Shown: positions 43,653 to 52,569 of the stretch, piece after piece
Layout: the number at the start of each line of letters is the position of its first letter
Position numbering within the stretch: the stretch's first letter is position 1
NCBI GenBank assembly: GCA_964457545.1
Contig: CAYWEN010000004.1
Coordinates: 1-64,000 of the forward strand
Direction: 5' to 3'
Source: JAGGTJ01 sp964457545
GTDB lineage: Bacteria > Desulfobacterota > DSM-4660 > Desulfatiglandales > Desulfatiglandaceae
Length of the DNA stretch: 64,000 bases
Position numbers and translations under genes: made by a program
The notes under the pieces: model-generated
Databases searched by the model: none
What the model saw: the letters and a program-made list of their open reading frames with translations, nothing else
What the model was told of the DNA's origin: nothing

Positions 43653-43728
43653 GCGGGTATAGCTCAGTTGGTAGAGTACAAGCTTCCCAAGCTTGGTGTC
43701 GCGGGTTCGAATCCCGTTGCCCGCTCCA
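43653..43728 (+). tRNA. tRNA-Gly (anticodon CCC)
   Basis: 76-base class I tRNA with encoded CCA. The acceptor arm GCGGGTA pairs with TGCCCGC with one mismatch or slipped pair. The anticodon stem-loop CAAGC-TTCCCAA-GCTTG gives anticodon CCC for glycine GGG. The T-arm contains GGTTCGAATCC. Confidence 0.95.
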
Positions 43729-43918
43729 AATGTTGTCTGCTTAGATTGAGCCGGTCCCAAAACATTTTTTTAAATGGCAGGAAATGATGTCTTTGATCAT
43801 AATGCTTTGAAAGCAGCTCAACATGACAATAGCCTTAAGGATTATGTTCAAAGGCTCTGTTTGGTTTAAGCTCGGCAGTGTATTGTTTTTGCCGGACTTT
43901 TATCAGGTCTCAACTTTT

Positions 43919-43946
43919 AAGCGGGTTTTTAAGACCCGCTTTTTTC
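43919..43946 (+). terminator. intrinsic terminator upstream of rimP
   Basis: AAGCGGGT (43919-43926) and ACCCGCTT (43934-43941) form an 8-bp stem followed by T5. It is 190 bases after tRNA-Gly and only 23 bases before the rimP start, so it could also act as an attenuator in the rimP-nusA leader. Confidence 0.8.
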
Positions 43947-43968
43947 TTTATGGGAATGAGATGTTTGT

Positions 43969-44442
43969 ATGGCAAAGGCGGTTGATGATATTGTTAGTGA
44001 GGCTTTAATGCTTGTTTCTCCTGTATTGGATGATATGGGGCTGGAGCTGGTGGATATTGAATATTTGACGGAAAGAGGCAGATGGGTGCTTCGTATTTAT
44101 ATAGACAAGCCTGGCGGAGTTACCCTTGATGATTGTGCAGAGGTAAGTAATGAAGTTGGAGCTCTGCTTGATGTGAAAGATATTATCCCGACACATTATG
44201 TTTTGGAGGTTTCATCTCCGGGCCTTGACAGACCACTTAAAAAAGAGACAGATTTTTTACGTTTTGTAGGAGAAAAAATTAAAGTCAGGATGAAACATGA
44301 TATATATGGCCGTAAAAATTTTACAGGTATCTTTCGCAGGTACGAAAAAGGGACACTGTATGTTGAAGTAGAAGGCAATATATTTTCTTTGCCAAGGGCT
44401 GATGTAGCAAAAGCTAATCTCGTATATACTTTTGATTCTTGA
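43969..44442 (+). CDS. rimP: ribosome maturation factor RimP
   Basis: 157-residue cytoplasmic factor needed for 30S subunit assembly. It has the two-part RimP form: an N-terminal alpha/beta domain with G-L-E-L-V-D-I-E-Y and L-R-I-Y-I-D-K-P-G-G-V-T-L-D-D-C, ending in Y-V-L-E-V-S-S-P-G-L-D-R-P-L, and a C-terminal SH3-like domain from about residue 90. The P-G-L-D-R-P-L block is diagnostic. It precedes nusA by 146 bases in the conserved nusA-infB cluster order. Confidence 0.95.
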   Translation: MAKAVDDIVSEALMLVSPVLDDMGLELVDIEYLTERGRWVLRIYIDKPGGVTLDDCAEVSNEVGALLDVKDIIPTHYVLEVSSPGLDRPLKKETDFLRFVGEKIKVRMKHDIYGRKNFTGIFRRYEKGTLYVEVEGNIFSLPRADVAKANLVYTFDS

Positions 44443-44588
44443 CAGTTGTCTGGCAGGGTTGTTTGTTGTGTTTGTCTTTACTGATCTTTGTCTGATTGTA
44501 TTTTGAATGCTGATTTTTATAATCTGGGCTTGGAGCGGATCAAATTCTTGGTTTTATCCCTGTCTGTTTTTAGTTATGGAGTAAAAAA

Positions 44589-45938
44589 ATGGTTTCAGAT
44601 TTAGCCAAAACAATAATTCAGGTAAGCCGTGAAAAAGGTGTTGACCCTAATGTTTTGACCGGTGCACTTGAAGATGCTGTCAAGGCGGCGGCACGAAAAA
44701 GATTTGGGCCAAACTATGATTTGGAGGTCAGGTTCAACGAAGAGATAGGTGAAATAGAAGTTTTTGAATTTAAAGAAGTTGTTGAGACGGTAGAGAATGA
44801 AAATCTTGAAATATCTCTTGATAATGCCCTGAAATTAGATCCTGAATGTGAAATAGGTGATAGTTTGGGTGTGAAAATGGATCCGGCTGCCTTTGGAAGA
44901 ATAGCTGCCCATTCGGCCAAGCAGGTTATCTTGCAGCGTTTTAAAGAGGCTGAACGCAATGTTATTTTTGATGATTTTAAAGACAGGCGCGGAGAAATCG
45001 TTAACGGTATTGTGCAGCGTTTTGAGAGAGACAGTATTATTGTTAATCTGGGACGAACAGAAGCTGAACTTCCATCCAGGGAACAGGTGCCAGGCGAGTC
45101 TTATGCACAAGGTGATCGTATCAGGGTCTATATTATTGATGTGAAGCAACATGGCCGTGGACCTCAGGTTATTATTTCCAGAAAACATCCTAATTTTGTC
45201 TCGGCCCTGTTTGAAAACGAGGTCCCTGAGATATCTGAAGGGGTTGTAAAGATAATGTATGTGGCAAGAGAGGCAGGCAGCAGGACAAAGATGGCTGTAT
45301 CCTCAACGGATCCTGATGTTGATCCGGTGGGTGCCTGTGTAGGAATGAAAGGCCGGAGAGTTCAGGCCGTAGTTCAGGAATTGAGGGGAGAAAGAATTGA
45401 TATTGTTCCATGGGATCCTGATCCTGCAAAGTTTATCTGTAATGCCCTTCTTCCGGCAGATATAACCAGACTGGTGATCAATGAGGAAGATAATTCCGTT
45501 GAGGTGGTTGTTTCGGATGATCAGTTGTCTCTTGCGATTGGAAGAAGAGGCCAAAATGTAAGGCTTGCGTCCAAACTGACAGGATGGCATTTGAATGTGA
45601 CAAGCGAGGCAAGATATAACGAATCTCTTGAAGATGGTTATAATGCCTTGCTTGATATTGAGGGAGTAGATCCGGAATTGGCCTCAAGTCTCTATAAGAT
45701 GGGTTTCAAGTTGCCTGCGGATGTGGCGAGGGCAAATAGGGACGATCTGCTTGGTATAGAGGGTATGACAGAAGACAAATGTGCACTTCTTGTTGGGAAT
45801 GCATTGAAGTGCATTTCCGAAGAAAAGGCCGGAGAAAATGAATCAAGACAGAATATCCTTTCCGGACATGATGAATCCGAAAAGACCGATATAGATCCTG
45901 AGGACAGTGATAATCCCGATGAGGCCTTGAGTGATTAG
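44589..45938 (+). CDS. nusA: transcription termination/antitermination factor NusA
   Basis: 449-residue RNA polymerase-associated factor that controls pausing, termination and antitermination. Domains in order: N-terminal polymerase-binding domain (1-125), S1 domain (about 132-200, beginning R-G-E-I-V-N-G-I-V-Q-R), and KH1/KH2 (about 205-345, with V-G-A-C-V-G-M-K-G-R-R-V-Q and L-A-I-G-R-R-G-Q-N-V-R). One helix-hairpin-helix-type C-terminal region follows (about 355-415, D-I-E-G-V-D-P-E-L-A), then an acidic tail. GGAG stands 7 bases before the ATG. The usual ylxR and L7Ae-like genes between nusA and infB are absent here; 362 non-coding bases take their place. Confidence 0.96.
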   Translation: MVSDLAKTIIQVSREKGVDPNVLTGALEDAVKAAARKRFGPNYDLEVRFNEEIGEIEVFEFKEVVETVENENLEISLDNALKLDPECEIGDSLGVKMDPAAFGRIAAHSAKQVILQRFKEAERNVIFDDFKDRRGEIVNGIVQRFERDSIIVNLGRTEAELPSREQVPGESYAQGDRIRVYIIDVKQHGRGPQVIISRKHPNFVSALFENEVPEISEGVVKIMYVAREAGSRTKMAVSSTDPDVDPVGACVGMKGRRVQAVVQELRGERIDIVPWDPDPAKFICNALLPADITRLVINEEDNSVEVVVSDDQLSLAIGRRGQNVRLASKLTGWHLNVTSEARYNESLEDGYNALLDIEGVDPELASSLYKMGFKLPADVARANRDDLLGIEGMTEDKCALLVGNALKCISEEKAGENESRQNILSGHDESEKTDIDPEDSDNPDEALSD

Positions 45939-46300
45939 ATTCTCAGGCATGCTGTTACTTCTCTGGTTGGTCTGTGAACATCTGTCTTTTTTCTATTAAC
46001 GGCCTGAACAGGAATCTGCAGGATTGTCCCTGTATTATGACGGACCGTAGATTCTCATTGTAAGCACAGGATGAGGAATAAAAACATAACCGCGTCTGCA
46101 TTGTGAAGGCAGTCTGTTTTTACAGGGACATTTAGTGTACATTGATACATGCCCTGCTTTACTGTTTTGCCTGGATCAGGCTTTTTGTCAACCAGAACCG
46201 GTGTTCATCTTTTTTTGAAATAGATCTTGGGCACTGTATAATAGAAACGTAAGATAACTCAGGAACATGGGTTTTATATTTAGTGATTTTGGGGGCGTTT
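45939..46300. other. nusA-infB intergenic region
   Basis: 362 bases between nusA and infB, which in most genomes are nearly contiguous. No small gene such as ylxR is found. The region contains a good promoter for infB (listed separately), so infB and the genes after it can be transcribed independently. Confidence 0.5.
46215..46242 (+). promoter_or_regulatory. sigma70 promoter for infB
   Basis: TTGAAA at 46215-46220, a 16-base spacer, and a perfect TATAAT at 46237-46242. Transcription would begin near 46249, about 50 bases before the infB ATG. Confidence 0.65.
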
Positions 46301-49084
46301 ATGGCTAAGGTCAGAGTTTATGAACTGGCTAAGGAACTGAATATTGAGAGTAAAAAACTCGCAAAGATGCTGTTAACTGCAGGCCTTAGTATAAAGAATC
46401 ATATGAGCACACTGGATGATGATGCTGTCTTGAAGGCGAAAAGAATTGTTGCAGGTGAAAGTGCCTCTGTTGTTGTGGAAGAAAAGCGGGTACGGCCAAC
46501 AGTTATCCGTCGTAGGAAAAAACGTGTCCAGGCCCCTGTTCAGGAGATTGTTGAACCTGTAACAGAGGAACAGGATGTTTCTGAAAAGCCTTCCGAAGAA
46601 CATATTGTGGTGCAGGAGACCGGAAAAACAGCAGAAAAAGAAGAAAAGAAGGCAGAGGAGACCACGGAGGACCTGGCTGCTGCGAAAGAGAGCAGTGAAC
46701 AGACACAGCCCTTTCTGTCTGATACCGAACAGCCGGAAGAGATGGAAGTTTTATCCTCTGGTATGAAACAGCCTGAAGGAGCAGATGCAAAGGAAACAGA
46801 ATACGAGCAGACAGAAATACTGGAACCAGAGAAGCCTGAAAATGCAGGTTATGAACGTCCTGATTCAGAACAAGAGGAGATTGTTGAAGATACAGGAGAG
46901 ACTGTACAAAAAGATGTGTTGGAACCGGAATTACATCCGGAAAAAAAAGAACAGGAGGATGATTATAAAGGCAAAAAACCCAGGATGTTTGGTATGCCTG
47001 CAAAGATTATCAGAAAGGCAGAAGGCAATGTAGCTGAACTTTTAAAAAAACAGGCAGAGGAAAAACCAAAGAAAAAATCCACGGCAGCAGTTCCCAAGAT
47101 ACATCCTTATCCACCAGTTTCTGAAGATATAAAACCAGTACGGAAGGGCAAAAAAAAGGCAGGTAAGGCAGAGGCATCAAGGCGTAGCGGCAAACGTAAA
47201 GTAGAAGTATATGAAAAGAAAGACCTTTATGACAAGACATCTTCATCAAGACGTAAATCTAAAAAAAGTTCCAAAGAATACAAGGAAAAACAAAAAAATC
47301 TCAAGCATACTCCGATTACTGTTCCTAAGGCCATAAAAAGAAAACTGAAGGTGCAGGAAATGGTTGCAGTTTCGGAACTGGCCAAGGCAATGAGTATTAA
47401 AGGGGCTGAACTGATTAAAAAACTTTTGGATAACGGTGTTATGGTCAATATCAATCAGTCTATAGACTTTGAAACTGCAGCCTTGGTAGCGGCTGATTTT
47501 GGTTATGATCTGGAACTGATTTCTTTTGACATAAACGCTCAGGATGGCACAGACAGAGAGGAACGTGAAGAAGATCTTCAGTCAAGGCCGCCTGTTGTAA
47601 CAATTATGGGGCATGTTGACCACGGGAAAACCTCTTTGCTCGATTATATCAGGAAATCAAACGTAATAGGACAGGAATCAGGGGGGATTACACAGCATAT
47701 AGGGGCATATTATGTGAAAACCGAACAGGGAGATATAGTTTTTCTTGATACTCCGGGCCATGAAGCCTTTACTGCCATGAGGGCAAGAGGTGCGGAGCTT
47801 ACAGACATCATTGTTCTTGTTGTAGCTGCAGACGATGGCGTTATGCCTCAGACAAGAGAAGCCGTGAATCATGCCAAGGCTGCTGATATACCTATTATTG
47901 TTGCAGTTAATAAGATTGACAAACCAGGAGCTGATCCGGAAAAGATAAAGAGGGAGTTGGCAGAACTTGATCTGTCTCCTGAAGAATGGGGAGGAGATAC
48001 CCTTTATGCTTATGTGTCTGCTAAAACGGGTGAGGGTGTAGATGAACTGTTGCACCTTATACTTTTGCAGGCCGAAATGCTTGATCTGAAGGCCAATCCT
48101 GACAGGCCTGCCATAGGTACAGTTGTGGAGGCCAGGCTTGATAAAAGCAAAGGGCCTATTGCAACAATTCTTGTCAAGAAGGGCACTCTTTCAACAGGTC
48201 AATATTTTGTCTGTGGTGAACATTATGGCCGTGTCAGGGCCATGCTGGATCATCAAGGCCGGAAGATGGATCGTGCAACTCCTTCCACACCGGTAGAGAT
48301 ATCTGGTATCTCTGGTGTTCCTTTATCTGGGGACAATTTCGCTGTTGTCAAGGATGAAAGACAGGCAAGACAGATAGCAGAACATCGTAGGCAGCAGGCA
48401 GAAGCCAGTGTTTTAAAAAGGGATGTAATGAGTCTGGATGATCTGTATGCCAGGATACAGGAAAAGGGCGTAAAAGAGTTGAGAATTGTTCTGAAGGCAG
48501 ATGTTCAGGGTTCCATAGAGGCGATTAAGGATTCATTGTCCAAACAGAACACAGATGAGGTAAAGATCAAGGTTATTCATAGTGGTACCGGTGGAATATC
48601 AGAGTCTGATCTGATGCTTGCTGCTGCATCTGATGCTATTATTATTGGTTTTAATGTGCGTGCAAATCGCCGTGTTACAGAACTTGCTGAAAGAGAAAAC
48701 GTGGATATAAGATATTATGATGTAATATATAATGTTATCCATGAAATACGTGCAGCCATGCAAGGTCTCCTGGAACCTGTTTATAAAGAAAAATTGTTGG
48801 GTCATGCCGAGGTAAAGGAGACTTTCCATATCCCAAAGGTTGGAACTGTGGCTGGATGCATAGTTTCTGACGGCAAGGTGGAAAGAAATGCAAATGTAAG
48901 ATTGTTGCGTGACAATGTGGTTATCTTTGATGGCAAGCTGGCCTCATTGAGACGTTTTAAGGAAGACGTTAAGGAAGTACAAACCGGGTACGAATGCGGT
49001 ATTGGGCTGGAGAATTATAATGATATTAAGGTTAATGATGTGATTGAGGTTTATCAGGTTGAAGAGGTTGCTCAGGAGTTGTAA
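46301..49084 (+). CDS. infB: translation initiation factor IF-2
   Basis: 927-residue GTPase that places initiator tRNA on the 30S subunit and promotes subunit joining. An IF2 N-terminal module (M-A-K-V-R-V-Y-E-L-A-K-E-L) is followed by a long, highly charged Glu/Lys-rich linker (about 60-340) and a second IF2_N module (about 350-400). The GTPase domain shows G-H-V-D-H-G-K-T-S-L (near residue 440), D-T-P-G-H-E-A-F, and N-K-I-D. Domains II, III and the C-terminal fMet-tRNA-binding domain follow. The ATG at 46301 is preferred because it begins the conserved module; an open frame starts six codons earlier. The linker is long even for delta-proteobacteria but not exceptional. Confidence 0.96.
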   Translation: MAKVRVYELAKELNIESKKLAKMLLTAGLSIKNHMSTLDDDAVLKAKRIVAGESASVVVEEKRVRPTVIRRRKKRVQAPVQEIVEPVTEEQDVSEKPSEEHIVVQETGKTAEKEEKKAEETTEDLAAAKESSEQTQPFLSDTEQPEEMEVLSSGMKQPEGADAKETEYEQTEILEPEKPENAGYERPDSEQEEIVEDTGETVQKDVLEPELHPEKKEQEDDYKGKKPRMFGMPAKIIRKAEGNVAELLKKQAEEKPKKKSTAAVPKIHPYPPVSEDIKPVRKGKKKAGKAEASRRSGKRKVEVYEKKDLYDKTSSSRRKSKKSSKEYKEKQKNLKHTPITVPKAIKRKLKVQEMVAVSELAKAMSIKGAELIKKLLDNGVMVNINQSIDFETAALVAADFGYDLELISFDINAQDGTDREEREEDLQSRPPVVTIMGHVDHGKTSLLDYIRKSNVIGQESGGITQHIGAYYVKTEQGDIVFLDTPGHEAFTAMRARGAELTDIIVLVVAADDGVMPQTREAVNHAKAADIPIIVAVNKIDKPGADPEKIKRELAELDLSPEEWGGDTLYAYVSAKTGEGVDELLHLILLQAEMLDLKANPDRPAIGTVVEARLDKSKGPIATILVKKGTLSTGQYFVCGEHYGRVRAMLDHQGRKMDRATPSTPVEISGISGVPLSGDNFAVVKDERQARQIAEHRRQQAEASVLKRDVMSLDDLYARIQEKGVKELRIVLKADVQGSIEAIKDSLSKQNTDEVKIKVIHSGTGGISESDLMLAAASDAIIIGFNVRANRRVTELAERENVDIRYYDVIYNVIHEIRAAMQGLLEPVYKEKLLGHAEVKETFHIPKVGTVAGCIVSDGKVERNANVRLLRDNVVIFDGKLASLRRFKEDVKEVQTGYECGIGLENYNDIKVNDVIEVYQVEEVAQEL

Positions 49085-49246
49085 AAGGCTTTTTTTGACA
49101 ATTGACTGTTTTCCCGGTGTTTTGTTGCTTGTCCGGATGTTGTAGTAAGACAGGGCGTTTTGTACACCTTTCCATAATCCTTTATCCTGCAGAAATATCA
49201 TGCCTGGGGCCTGTATGGTTCCCAAAGGATGTATTGGTGCTGTACG

Positions 49247-49534
49247 ATGGTTGTTGGTATATTAAAAATTGACTTTCTTTTGACGGATAACCGTTCGCTA
49301 AAGGGAAAAAGAAAGGTGATCAGAAGTATGGTGGATAAGGTCAAAAACAGGTTTAATGTTTCTATTGCAGAGGTAGGTTCAAATGATAAATGGCAAAAAA
49401 TAGAGATAGGAATTGTTGCTGCAGGGAATGATCGACGCCATATTGATTCATCTTTAAATAATGTCTTGACCTATATCGAAGGACTGTATCTCGCTGAAAT
49501 GGTAAATACAGAAATGGAAATTGTTAATATCTGA
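49247..49534 (+). CDS. ylxP: DUF503 family protein (YlxP-like)
   Basis: 95-residue protein of the DUF503/YlxP family, found between infB and rbfA in many bacteria. It begins V-V-G-I-L-K-I-D-F and carries the family's N-R-S-L-K-G-K-R-K-V-I-R-S-M-V-D-K-V-K-N-R-F-N-V-S-I-A-E-V block (residues 17-46). Its role is probably linked to ribosome assembly, given its constant neighbours, but it is not established. The ATG at 49247 is preferred to the upstream ATG at 49229 because the conserved sequence starts there. Confidence 0.9.
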   Translation: MVVGILKIDFLLTDNRSLKGKRKVIRSMVDKVKNRFNVSIAEVGSNDKWQKIEIGIVAAGNDRRHIDSSLNNVLTYIEGLYLAEMVNTEMEIVNI

Positions 49535-49590
49535 ACTTGTATGTCGGGATTTTCAGGAATTTCATTGTTAGGATAAAGAGAGGTCATGAT

Positions 49591-49950
49591 ATGTTTGGAA
49601 CCAAGAGATCGGTCAGGGTTGCCGACAACATCCGCAGAGAGATAGCTCTTCTTTTGCTTAGGGAGGTGCGTGATCCCCGTATTAGAAATGTTACCTTGAC
49701 TGGTGCTCATGTTACAGGGGATTTAAAACAGGCCAAGGTGTATTACAGTGTTATAGGAGATGAAACTGTTATCAGAAATGCCCAGGCTGGGCTGGACAGT
49801 GCAAAAGGTTTTATAAAAAGGCAGATTGGCCATAGAATAGAGTTGAGATATATGCCCGATATTTTTTTTGTATATGATCCGTCCTTAGAATACGGCAGTA
49901 ATATGGATAGAATACTTCAGGATATCCGCAGGGAGGAAAAAATCACTTGA
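49591..49950 (+). CDS. rbfA: 30S ribosome-binding factor RbfA
   Basis: 119-residue KH-fold factor for 16S rRNA 5'-end maturation and cold adaptation. The sequence shows R-V-A-D-N-I-R-R-E-I-A-L-L-L at the start, then R-D-P-R-I-R-N-V-T-L-T-G-A-H-V-T-G-D-L-K-Q-A-K-V-Y-Y-S-V in segments, and the closing I-E-L-R-Y-M-P-D-I-F-F-V-Y-D. The ATG at 49591 has GAGAGG 8 bases upstream; an open frame extends 18 codons further. Its stop overlaps the TTG start of the next gene. Confidence 0.93.
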   Translation: MFGTKRSVRVADNIRREIALLLLREVRDPRIRNVTLTGAHVTGDLKQAKVYYSVIGDETVIRNAQAGLDSAKGFIKRQIGHRIELRYMPDIFFVYDPSLEYGSNMDRILQDIRREEKIT

Positions 49951-50969
49951 AATTTTCAGATGAATCTACGTGTTTATCTTCCTTTGATACCTCGCTGTAT
50001 GCAATTGTTTCTCTTTTGAAAGAAGGAAAAAGATTTTTGTTTGTTTCCCACCAGGATCCCGATGCAGATGGAATAGGTTCCATGCTTGCCCTGGGAAAGG
50101 CAATGTCTATTGCAGGAAAGGAGATCGTTTATCTTGCGGAAGAACCTCTCCTGCCTCCCCTGACTTTTTTAACAGGTGCTGACAATATAGTTCAGAACAT
50201 AGATACTGATCATGTGTTTTCCGCTGTGTTGGCCTTTGACTGCAGTGACATGGATAGAATATCCGGGTTTGCTTCGTATGTTAATGAAATTGATAGGAAT
50301 GTTTCGTTGATTAATATAGATCATCATGTAACAAACAGCTTGTTCGGTGACCTTAATCTTGTGGATCCTGCAAGTTCTTCAACGGGTGAAATTGTGTTTA
50401 AGGTTATTGAGGCAGCAGGTTTTTCTGTGAACAGGGAGATTGCCGAAAATATTTTTGCTGCCATTCAGACAGATACAGGCTCATTTGCCTATGATAATAC
50501 AAAGACCTCCACTTTTGATACGGCAGCAAGACTTGTGAGATACGGTGTTGATCCTTGGAAAATGTATCGTAATCTGATGACAGGATATACTGTTCCAGGA
50601 TTGAACCTTTTGAGATTAGCCCTTGGCACACTTGATTTTTTTTGTGATGGCAAAATAGGGATGTTGTATGTGTCGTCTGACATGATGAAGGAAACCGGTG
50701 CTCTTCCCAGTGATACCCAAAGATTTGTTGATTATCCGAGGTTTGTGGAAGGGGTTGAAATAGCAGCTATTATACGTCAAACAGATGAAAGGGTCTACAA
50801 GTTCAGTCTTCGTTCAAATGGCAACGTGGATGTAGCGAGAATTGCCTCTTTATTTGGTGGAGGAGGGCACCGTAAGGCTGCTGGTTTTGTTTGCGAAGGA
50901 GATCTTGACAGCATTAAGATGAAATTTATCAAGGAATCTGCCCGGATATTCAATGAAACGGTCGATTGA
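49947..50969 (+). CDS. nrnA: DHH-family bifunctional oligoribonuclease/PAP phosphatase NrnA
   Basis: 340-residue phosphoesterase that degrades short RNA oligonucleotides and 3'-phosphoadenosine 5'-phosphate. DHH motifs are visible: S-H-Q-D-P-D-A-D-G-I-G-S (near residue 37), F-D-C-S-D-M-D, I-D-H-H-V-T-N (near 128), and the DHHA1 motif G-G-G-G-H-R-K-A-A-G-F (near 306). Translation begins at a TTG (49947) that overlaps the rbfA stop; GGGAGG lies about 10 bases upstream. The gene overlaps truB by 17 bases. Position between rbfA and truB is the classic nrnA place. Confidence 0.94.
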   Translation: MKFSDESTCLSSFDTSLYAIVSLLKEGKRFLFVSHQDPDADGIGSMLALGKAMSIAGKEIVYLAEEPLLPPLTFLTGADNIVQNIDTDHVFSAVLAFDCSDMDRISGFASYVNEIDRNVSLINIDHHVTNSLFGDLNLVDPASSSTGEIVFKVIEAAGFSVNREIAENIFAAIQTDTGSFAYDNTKTSTFDTAARLVRYGVDPWKMYRNLMTGYTVPGLNLLRLALGTLDFFCDGKIGMLYVSSDMMKETGALPSDTQRFVDYPRFVEGVEIAAIIRQTDERVYKFSLRSNGNVDVARIASLFGGGGHRKAAGFVCEGDLDSIKMKFIKESARIFNETVD

Positions 50970-51969
50970 TGGTATCCTTCTTGTGGACAAGAAGGAAGGA
51001 GACTTTTCTTACGGGGTTGTAAGGCGTGTAAAGAGACTTTTACATGCAAGGAAGGTAGGACATGCAGGCACCCTTGATCCCTTTGCCACGGGCCTTTTGA
51101 TCGTTCTTTTGGGTCAGGGAACCAGGCTTTCTGATCTGATTATGTTTCGAGACAAGGTTTATGAAGGCGTCATACGTCTTGGGGTTGAGACGGACACATT
51201 TGATCCTGCTGGTCATGTGACTTGTGTGAAAGAGGTGCCTGACCTTGACAAAAAGACGATACAGGCAACAGCCGGTCTTTTTACAGGGGCAATAGAACAG
51301 GTTCCTCCTGTTTATTCTGCGGTGAGACATAAGGGAATAAGGGCATATAAACTTGCCAGAAAAGGAATAAAGGTAGTACTTGAAAAAAAGAGGGTTTTTG
51401 TTAACCTTTTTGAGATTGATGATGTTAGCCTTCCTGATATTTCTTTCAGGGTAAAATGTTCCAGCGGGACTTACATAAGGACTCTTGCCTTTGATTTTGC
51501 AAGGGCTCTTGGTACTGTGGGTCATCTCAGGGCATTGAGAAGGCTGAAAAGCGGAGTTTTTGATGTTGCTGGTGCTTATCCCTCTGAAAAGATAACCAAT
51601 GCAACAGATCAGTGTGATATCCTTAAAGCTGTTGTTCCCCTTGTTTCATCTTTGCCTGATATTCCTGGAGTAAGCATCAGAAGCAATTTGGCGCAGAAAA
51701 TAAGAAACGGGTATCAGCCTGTTTGGCAGGACATAGGTGTCAGGGATATATGCACTGAAGGAGAATATCTGAAACTGGTTGAAAATGAAGATCTTGTGGC
51801 TGTTTTGCAGGTATGCAGGCATGAGACTGTCCGGTCTGTGCCTTTGGTTTCGTTGCATGAAGGTTCATCTTCTTTTTTAACTGCAGATTCTGCAGTAAAC
51901 AGAAAAGGGGCTGTTTCACGAGGGATGGGTTTAAGGATTTGCAAGACTTTTAAAAAACAGAATTTTTGA
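50953..51969 (+). CDS. truB: tRNA pseudouridine(55) synthase TruB
   Basis: Makes pseudouridine 55 in the T-loop of tRNAs. The 338-residue protein carries the catalytic aspartate in G-H-A-G-T-L-D-P-F-A-T-G-L-L (near residue 42), the K-V-Y-E-G-V-I-R-L-G motif, and R-C-S-S-G-T-Y-I-R-T-L-A-like sequence (here V-K-C-S-S-G-T-Y-I-R-T-L-A, near 165). The C-terminal region from about 235 is an RNA-binding extension. It is slightly longer than E. coli TruB (314). It overlaps nrnA by 17 bases. Confidence 0.95.
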   Translation: MKRSIDGILLVDKKEGDFSYGVVRRVKRLLHARKVGHAGTLDPFATGLLIVLLGQGTRLSDLIMFRDKVYEGVIRLGVETDTFDPAGHVTCVKEVPDLDKKTIQATAGLFTGAIEQVPPVYSAVRHKGIRAYKLARKGIKVVLEKKRVFVNLFEIDDVSLPDISFRVKCSSGTYIRTLAFDFARALGTVGHLRALRRLKSGVFDVAGAYPSEKITNATDQCDILKAVVPLVSSLPDIPGVSIRSNLAQKIRNGYQPVWQDIGVRDICTEGEYLKLVENEDLVAVLQVCRHETVRSVPLVSLHEGSSSFLTADSAVNRKGAVSRGMGLRICKTFKKQNF

Positions 51970-51990
51970 AAAATCATATCGGTAAAACAG

Positions 51991-52055
51991 GACCTTTGAT
52001 CTTTAACAAAAACCGGATATGTTGCAAAGGTCTTAAAATTTGGTAAGGGTGGTTG
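51991..52055 (+). repeat. dispersed repeat motif, copy 2, with stem in the rpsO leader
   Basis: Resembles copy 1 at 18217-18260 over about 40 bases. It includes an 8-bp inverted repeat GACCTTTG (51991-51998) and CAAAGGTC (52025-52032). A related sequence in the opposite direction lies at 52375-52425, just past the rpsO stop. It may be a structured leader or a mobile repeat. Confidence 0.4.
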
Positions 52056-52104
52056 GCAGGTTGCCGAATTTCAGATATAAATGCCCATAGGAGGAAAGAA
52101 AAAG

Positions 52105-52374
52105 ATGGTTTTAACACCAGAGGCTAAAAAGAATATTATTGATGAATTCAAGCTTCATGATAGAGATACAGGCTCATCTGAAGTTCAGATTGCGCTGTTA
52201 AGTAACAGGATCAAATATCTTACGGAACATTTCAAGGTCCACAAAAAGGATCATCATTCGAGAAGAGGGTTGTTAAAATTGGTAGGTAAAAGAAGGCGGC
52301 TGCTTAACTATTTGAAAAAGAAAGATGTTGAAAAATATAAAACAGTTATAAAAAGTCTCGGTATCAGGAAATAA
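52105..52374 (+). CDS. rpsO: 30S ribosomal protein S15
   Basis: 89-residue primary 16S rRNA-binding protein. It shows the typical V-L-T-P-E-A-K-K start, D-T-G-S-S-E-V-Q-I-A-L-L-S-N-R-I, L-T-E-H-F-K-V-H-K-K-D-H-H-S-R-R-G-L-L, and the closing L-L-N-Y-L-K-K-K-D segment. The start at 52105 is chosen because GGAGG lies 10 bases upstream and the length equals the family norm; an ATG 24 bases earlier is in frame. rpsO followed by pnp is a conserved pair. Confidence 0.97.
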   Translation: MVLTPEAKKNIIDEFKLHDRDTGSSEVQIALLSNRIKYLTEHFKVHKKDHHSRRGLLKLVGKRRRLLNYLKKKDVEKYKTVIKSLGIRK

Positions 52375-52425
52375 TACCTTTATCTTTAAACTGAGACCTT
52401 TGTACAGTATGTCTGCCGGTTTTTT
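52375..52425 (-). repeat. dispersed repeat motif, copy 3 (inverted)
   Basis: Read on the minus strand it gives AAAACCGGCAGACATACTGT followed by ACAAAGGTCTCA, like copies 1 and 2 but with about five extra bases in the middle. Together with copy 2 it flanks rpsO in inverted orientation. Confidence 0.35.
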
Positions 52426-52569
52426 TGTGCAGTTATTAAGCAGGGTTGAGTATTGTCTATAAGTATTTCTTTACGATAGAAATACAGTATGCATATGTGA
52501 ACAGGTAAAAACGTAGTATTCAGGAGGACTTGTTGACAACTGTCAATATTTGGAGAGGAAGAACTTATT

